NCBI GenBank assembly: GCA_947624105.1
Contig: CANQIX010000010.1
Span: 1 to 35,266, forward strand
DNA length: 35,266 nt
Source of the DNA: an uncultured Clostridia bacterium
GTDB lineage: Bacteria > Bacillota > Clostridia > Christensenellales > UBA1242
Reading direction: 5' to 3'
This document shows positions 31,550 to 35,266 of this stretch, one piece after another. Each line of letters begins with the position of its first letter. The first letter of the stretch is position 1. Made by a program: the position numbers and the translations under genes. Under the pieces are notes generated by a model, which was not told the DNA's origin, ran no database searches, and saw nothing but the letters and a program-made list of their open reading frames with translations.

Positions 31550-31578
31550 ATTATACATAAGATAAGAAAATTTGGCAA
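31550..31578 (-). promoter_or_regulatory. Promoter of the miaB-mutS-mutL-miaA operon
   Basis: Minus strand TTGCCA (31573-31578), a 17-nt spacer and TATAAT (31550-31555). The predicted start is at 31542-31543, the A of the miaB ATG. The -35 box overlaps the -35 box of the divergent promoter. Confidence 0.75.
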
Positions 31579-31600
31579 GAGAAGAGGTGTATTTTATAAA
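31572..31600 (+). promoter_or_regulatory. Promoter of the penicillin-binding protein gene
   Basis: TTGGCA (31572-31577), a 17-nt spacer and TATAAA (31595-31600). It shares 31573-31577 with the divergent miaB -35 box. Confidence 0.65.
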
Positions 31601-31624
31601 AAATTTGAAACATAATAAGGAGAA

Positions 31625-33862
31625 ATGAAGAAAATTGTCAAAACGTGTTTAATTGTGGTGTTTTTAATAATTTTGTTTTTCGTTTTGCTTGTTTCAGGCT
31701 ATTTTCTATCTGTCTATGTCAAAGCGCAGACGATTCCGCTTAACACCCAAGCACTCACAGACGCCTCTCTTTCAATCGAAGTTTACGACAGCGCCGACAA
31801 CATAATAAGCGAAAGCAACAACTTTAATATGCCCTATGTTTCAATCGAAGATATCCCAAACCACACAAAACAAGCCTTTATCAGCATTGAAGATAAAAAG
31901 TTTTACACTCACAAGGGTCTTAACCTAAAACGTATGCTTAAAGCCCTTTACACCAACCTTACCTCTATGTCGTTTAAGGAAGGCGCATCGACAATAAGTC
32001 AGCAACTTATAAAAAACACACAACTATCAAATCAAAAGACGCTAGAACGCAAAATCAAAGAAATTGCCCTAACTAAGAAACTTGAAAAATCCTTTAATAA
32101 GGACGAGATTTTAGAGTTTTATCTCAACATAATCTACTTTGGAAATAACTGCTATGGTATAGAAAGCGCATCAAACTATTATTTTTCAAAGAGCACTAAA
32201 GAGTTGACTCTTGCAGAGAGCGCCCTACTTGCCGGACTTATAAAATCGCCTAATCGCTACTCGCCAATCACCCATAAAGAAGATGCAACAAAGCGAAGAA
32301 ACTTAGTTTTAAGAGAGATGCAAAAAGACGGCGTGATAACCGAAGAGGAGTGCCTAAAGCAGACACAAACGCCAATCGAATTAGAGATAAAATCAAACAT
32401 CGAAAACAAACAAAACTCCTACACCGAAAGTTGCATCGATGAGGCGCTTAAAATTTTGAAGATTCCGGCAAAACAAATTGCGCTTTCAGGATACAAGATA
32501 CACAGTTATCAAAACCCAGAACATCAAAAACTTCTTTCCAATTCCTTTGAAAAAACTGATTTAAAGGGCAACGATTACGCCGGAATTGTGATTGACAACA
32601 AATCCTATGGCATAACCGCATACAACGGAAAAAGCGTATATAAAGTGCTTGACGCAAAAAGACAAGTTGGTTCGTGCATAAAACCCGTGCTTGTATATTG
32701 CCCAGCGCTAAACGAAAACATCATCACCCCAGAAACCGAAGTGTTAGACGAAAAGATAACGATTGGAGAATATTCTCCAAGCAATGTAAACGGCAAGTAT
32801 AATGGGTTTACAACAGTAACTGATGCCGTAAAAAACTCAATCAACACGGTTGCGATAAAAGTGTTAAGTTATATCGGCATTGAAAGTGGAAAGTCATATG
32901 CCAGCAAACTTGGTTTTACATTTGACGAGAAGGACGACAGTTACGCCCTTGCACTTGGCGGAATGACCTATGGCGAAAACATAAAAACGCTTGCAAATTC
33001 CTATGTAAGTTTTGCAAACGGTGGCAAATATTCGCAGGCACGCTTTATTTCATACATAACCGACAAAAACGGCAGAGTTATCTATAAACACACTCCAAAT
33101 GAAAAGCAAGTGTTTAGAGATGATGCGGCATACCTTATGACCGACATCTTAAAACAGACCGCCAAAACTGGCACTGCACGAAAACTAAGCACGATAGAGC
33201 AAACAGAAGTCGCCTCAAAAACCGGAACAGTAGGCAAGAAAAATTCTTCGCTTAACACCGACGCCTACAACATCGCCTATACTCCAGACATAACAATAGG
33301 TGTTTGGTGTGGCAACTTAAACAACGCGCCAATAAGCATAAACGGCGGAAACGAGCCAACCGAAGTTGCACGAAAATTTTTGGCAGAATTTAAGCCAACA
33401 AACACCACCTTTAAAAAGCCATCAAGCGTAACCGAAGCAAAAATAGACCTTATCGAAAAGGAGAAGAATCATAAACTTGTTTTAGCAAATTCAAACACTC
33501 CCGAGCGATACACAAAATCCGCCCTCTTTTCGCGCTTTAATTTGCCAAACGAAATATCGACAAACTTTGTTGAACTGCCAAACCTAGACGCAACGTGCAA
33601 GCAAGAAAATTCAAGTTGCATCTTGACGCTAAACACACAAAAGCAGATTGAATATGACATCTTTTTAAATGGAGAATATTACAAAACAATCAAAGAATCC
33701 GAGGGCAAAACAAAGGTGTCTATGCCACTTAGAGAGAAGGAAAATGAGGTAAAAATTGTATATAAATTTTCGGTAAAAAATTCTCCCGAAAAAACAGAAA
33801 TATTTAAACTTTTTTCTACTAAAAAAATTCAACAAAAAAATTCAAAAGAATGGTATATTTAA
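31625..33862 (+). CDS. Class A penicillin-binding protein (transglycosylase/transpeptidase)
   Basis: A PBP1A-type bifunctional enzyme that polymerises and cross-links peptidoglycan. The 745-residue protein has an N-terminal membrane anchor (about 8-31), a GT51 transglycosylase domain with the catalytic Glu89 in ISIEDKKFYTHKG, GASTISQQLIKN (120-131), and NIIYFGNNCYGIESAS. The transpeptidase domain has Ser350-x-x-Lys353 (GSCIKP), Ser405-x-Asn407 (NSINTV) and KTGT from Lys532. The C-terminal 150 residues are a Lys/Glu-rich tail of unknown role that resembles a Fibronectin-like extension in only a loose way. AAGGAGA lies just before the ATG. It is transcribed alone. Confidence 0.92.
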   Translation: MKKIVKTCLIVVFLIILFFVLLVSGYFLSVYVKAQTIPLNTQALTDASLSIEVYDSADNIISESNNFNMPYVSIEDIPNHTKQAFISIEDKKFYTHKGLNLKRMLKALYTNLTSMSFKEGASTISQQLIKNTQLSNQKTLERKIKEIALTKKLEKSFNKDEILEFYLNIIYFGNNCYGIESASNYYFSKSTKELTLAESALLAGLIKSPNRYSPITHKEDATKRRNLVLREMQKDGVITEEECLKQTQTPIELEIKSNIENKQNSYTESCIDEALKILKIPAKQIALSGYKIHSYQNPEHQKLLSNSFEKTDLKGNDYAGIVIDNKSYGITAYNGKSVYKVLDAKRQVGSCIKPVLVYCPALNENIITPETEVLDEKITIGEYSPSNVNGKYNGFTTVTDAVKNSINTVAIKVLSYIGIESGKSYASKLGFTFDEKDDSYALALGGMTYGENIKTLANSYVSFANGGKYSQARFISYITDKNGRVIYKHTPNEKQVFRDDAAYLMTDILKQTAKTGTARKLSTIEQTEVASKTGTVGKKNSSLNTDAYNIAYTPDITIGVWCGNLNNAPISINGGNEPTEVARKFLAEFKPTNTTFKKPSSVTEAKIDLIEKEKNHKLVLANSNTPERYTKSALFSRFNLPNEISTNFVELPNLDATCKQENSSCILTLNTQKQIEYDIFLNGEYYKTIKESEGKTKVSMPLREKENEVKIVYKFSVKNSPEKTEIFKLFSTKKIQQKNSKEWYI

Positions 33863-33901
33863 AAAATACATAAAAATTCTAAAAATCCCATTTTATCGCA
33901 T

Positions 33902-33940
33902 AAAAAAACATATATCGATTGATATATGTTTTATTTTTTT
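33902..33940. terminator. Bidirectional terminator between the PBP gene and recA
   Basis: A perfect 12-bp stem, AAAACATATATC (33905-33916) with GATATATGTTTT (33921-33932), 4-nt loop, with T runs on both sides. It ends the PBP transcript and, on the other strand, the recA transcript. Confidence 0.85.
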
Positions 33941-33958
33941 AATTATCTTTTAATTTAT

Positions 33959-34993
33959 TTATTCCTCAACGGTTTCTTGTGAATTATTTGAAGATAAATT
34001 TGCCCCAGAATTCATTTTTTCTCTTATTTTTTCTTCGATTTCTTCCATAAATTTAGGGTCTTTTTCAAGGTATGCTTTTGTGTTCTCTTTGCCTTGTCCA
34101 ATTTTCTCATCGTTATATGAGAACCAAGCGCCTGACTTTTTGATTATGTCAAGATTTATCGCCATATCTAAGATGCAGCCACTCTTTGAAATTCCCGTTC
34201 CATACATAATGTCAAATTCGGCAGTTTTGAATGGAGGAGCAAGTTTGTTTTTAACAACCTTAACTCTTGTTTTGTTTCCAATTATGTTTGCGCCCTCTTT
34301 GATAACATCAATCTTTCTTACATCAAGACGAATGCTTGCATAGAACTTAAGTGCCTTACCACCTGTTGTAGTTTCTGGAGAACCAAACAAAACTCCAACC
34401 TTTTCACGAAGTTGGTTAATGAAGATAACTGTTGTATTACTTTTGCTTGTGATAGGAGTCAACTTTCTAAGCGCCTGACTCATCATTCTTGCTTGCAATC
34501 CAACGTGATTATCTCCCATCTCGCCATCGATTTCCGCCTTTGGAGTGAGGGCAGCAACAGAGTCGATTACAATCACAGAGAATGCACCACTTGCAACAAG
34601 TGTGTCGCAGATGTTAAGCGCTTGTTCGCCGTTATCTGGTTGCGAAACATAGAGTTCACTTGTGTTAACTCCAAGATGCTCTGCATACACTGGGTCTAAG
34701 GCGTGTTCTGCATCGATAAAGGCACAAGTTCCGCCTTGCTTTTGCGCTTCCGCAATGATGTGCAAAGAAACTGTGGTTTTACCAGATGATTCTGGTCCAT
34801 AGATTTCCACAATTCTTCCGCGAGGGATTCCCCCGATTCCAAGAGCAACATCAAGTGCCAAACAGCCGGTTGGTATTACTTCAATCTTTGGATACGCCTG
34901 CGCACCAAGTTTCATAATTGAGCCCTTACCAAATTGTTTTTCAATTTGAAGGAGCGCTTGGTCAAGCAAATCCGCCTTTTTATCTTTTTCCAT
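33959..34993 (-). CDS. recA: Recombinase RecA
   Basis: RecA forms nucleoprotein filaments for homologous recombination and triggers SOS by LexA cleavage. The 344-residue protein has Walker A GPESSGKT (66-73), Walker [11 protein letters not shown], the L1/L2 DNA-binding loops including [19 protein letters not shown] and the [20 protein letters not shown] region, and an acidic C-terminal tail ending in ETVEE. AGGAG is 6 nt before the ATG. No LexA-type inverted repeat is obvious in the 39-nt gap before it, so any SOS promoter lies further upstream in or beyond pgsA. Confidence 0.98.
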   Translation of the reverse strand: MEKDKKADLLDQALLQIEKQFGKGSIMKLGAQAYPKIEVIPTGCLALDVALGIGGIPRGRIVEIYGPESSGKTTVSLHIIAEAQKQGGTCAFIDAEHALDPVYAEHLGVNTSELYVSQPDNGEQALNICDTLVASGAFSVIVIDSVAALTPKAEIDGEMGDNHVGLQARMMSQALRKLTPITSKSNTTVIFINQLREKVGVLFGSPETTTGGKALKFYASIRLDVRKIDVIKEGANIIGNKTRVKVVKNKLAPPFKTAEFDIMYGTGISKSGCILDMAINLDIIKKSGAWFSYNDEKIGQGKENTKAYLEKDPKFMEEIEEKIREKMNSGANLSSNNSQETVEE

Positions 34994-35032
34994 AAAAACT
35001 CCTATATGTTATATTTTGCTAAAAAGTGATAA

Positions 35033-35266
35033 TTACTCTGCTTTTTCAGTTTTTTCTTCTTTAAAAACAGCCTTGTTTTTGACAATATAGTTTATTGCCG
35101 ACAAGATGGTAAGAATAACAGTTATTGCAAGTAAAACATAGCCTATAACGCCCAAGATTGTGTTTGCCACTGTGCCGATAACGCTGTAAAATTCTTCAAC
35201 CATAAATGCGTAGAAAATGTAATAACTTACTGTGATAAACTGCATAGTAGCCTTAACTTTTCCAAA
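35033..35266 (-). CDS. pgsA: CDP-diacylglycerol-glycerol-3-phosphate 3-phosphatidyltransferase, C-terminal part (5' end outside window)
   Basis: PgsA makes phosphatidylglycerol phosphate. Only about 77 residues are visible: the frame runs to the window edge, beginning FGKVKATMQFITV, which matches the conserved G-K-x-K-T region of PgsA, followed by two hydrophobic helices and a Lys/Glu-rich tail. The catalytic CDP-alcohol phosphotransferase motif (D-G-x2-A-R-x8-G) is upstream and not seen. It precedes recA by 39 nt, and a pgsA-recA neighbourhood is typical of Clostridia and Bacilli. Confidence 0.8.
   Translation of the reverse strand, partial: FGKVKATMQFITVSYYIFYAFMVEEFYSVIGTVANTILGVIGYVLLAITVILTILSAINYIVKNKAVFKEEKTEKAE

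Noticed and set aside
1-35266. CRISPR arrays, tRNA or rRNA genes, insertion sequences
   Set aside because: I scanned for regular repeats with spacers, cloverleaf and TTC-type tRNA signals and transposase motifs and found none.

Overview
This AT-rich window reads as the chromosome of a low-GC, endospore-forming Bacillota, most likely class Clostridia. The evidence is strong AGGAGG-type ribosome binding sites, consensus sigma-A promoters, an L10-leader attenuator, and homologues of SpoIVB, SpoIVFB, sigma-K, SpoIIM and DacF among ordinary housekeeping genes. The genus cannot be named from sequence alone. I see no tRNA, rRNA, CRISPR array, insertion sequence or prophage; this is core genome, and the novelty lies in regulatory DNA and a few unusual proteins.

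Layout. 1-1480 (+): the end of a probable glycerophosphodiester phosphodiesterase, then promoter, L10 leader, rplJ and rplL. 1500-4689 (-): tig-clpP-clpX, a chaperone/protease operon. 4690-5056: a divergent interval with a consensus promoter whose spacer is a run of eight C and which drives only an ~100-nt terminated transcript. 5057-7974 (-): a tyrosine recombinase, SpoIVB and a YgjP-like metalloprotease. 8202-9974 (+): a PadR-type regulator fused through a long linker to four membrane helices, followed by two tandem small-RNA-like units (9975-10250). 10223-10840 (-): COG2426 membrane protein. 10971-12921 (+): lgt, a small membrane protein, and a DivIVA-like protein. 13031-13975 (-): a 10-TM-type metal exporter with a His/Cys loop. 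14085-14935 (-): rplM-rpsI with a 5' leader. 15110-16547 (-): an unknown protein and a glutamate racemase-like protein. 16696-16962 (+): rpsT.

17013-23675 (-) is mostly sporulation and chromosome biology: a divergent diadenylate-cyclase-domain protein, sigK, spoIVFB (with a possible 44-residue membrane ORF ahead of it), scpB-scpA, dacF and spoIIM. 23740-31542 (-) is a tight operon miaB-mutS-mutL-miaA-ynbB-like for tRNA modification and mismatch repair. 31625-33862 (+) is a class A penicillin-binding protein, divergent from miaB, with overlapping -35 boxes. 33959-35266 (-) is recA preceded by the end of pgsA.

How it fits together. In Bacillus, SpoIVB from the forespore triggers SpoIVFB to cleave pro-sigma-K. 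Here all three are encoded within 13 kb, protease directly ahead of substrate, and the ribosome binding site of sigK selects a start that keeps an 18-residue pro-sequence. SpoIIM and DacF act on peptidoglycan in sporulating cells. The most interesting items are the tandem RNA units with a sigma-G-like promoter, the altered cyclase motif, the membrane-anchored PadR protein, the C-tract promoter, three genes whose -10 box sits exactly 7 nt before the start codon (leaderless mRNAs), and a MiaB lacking its TRAM domain.
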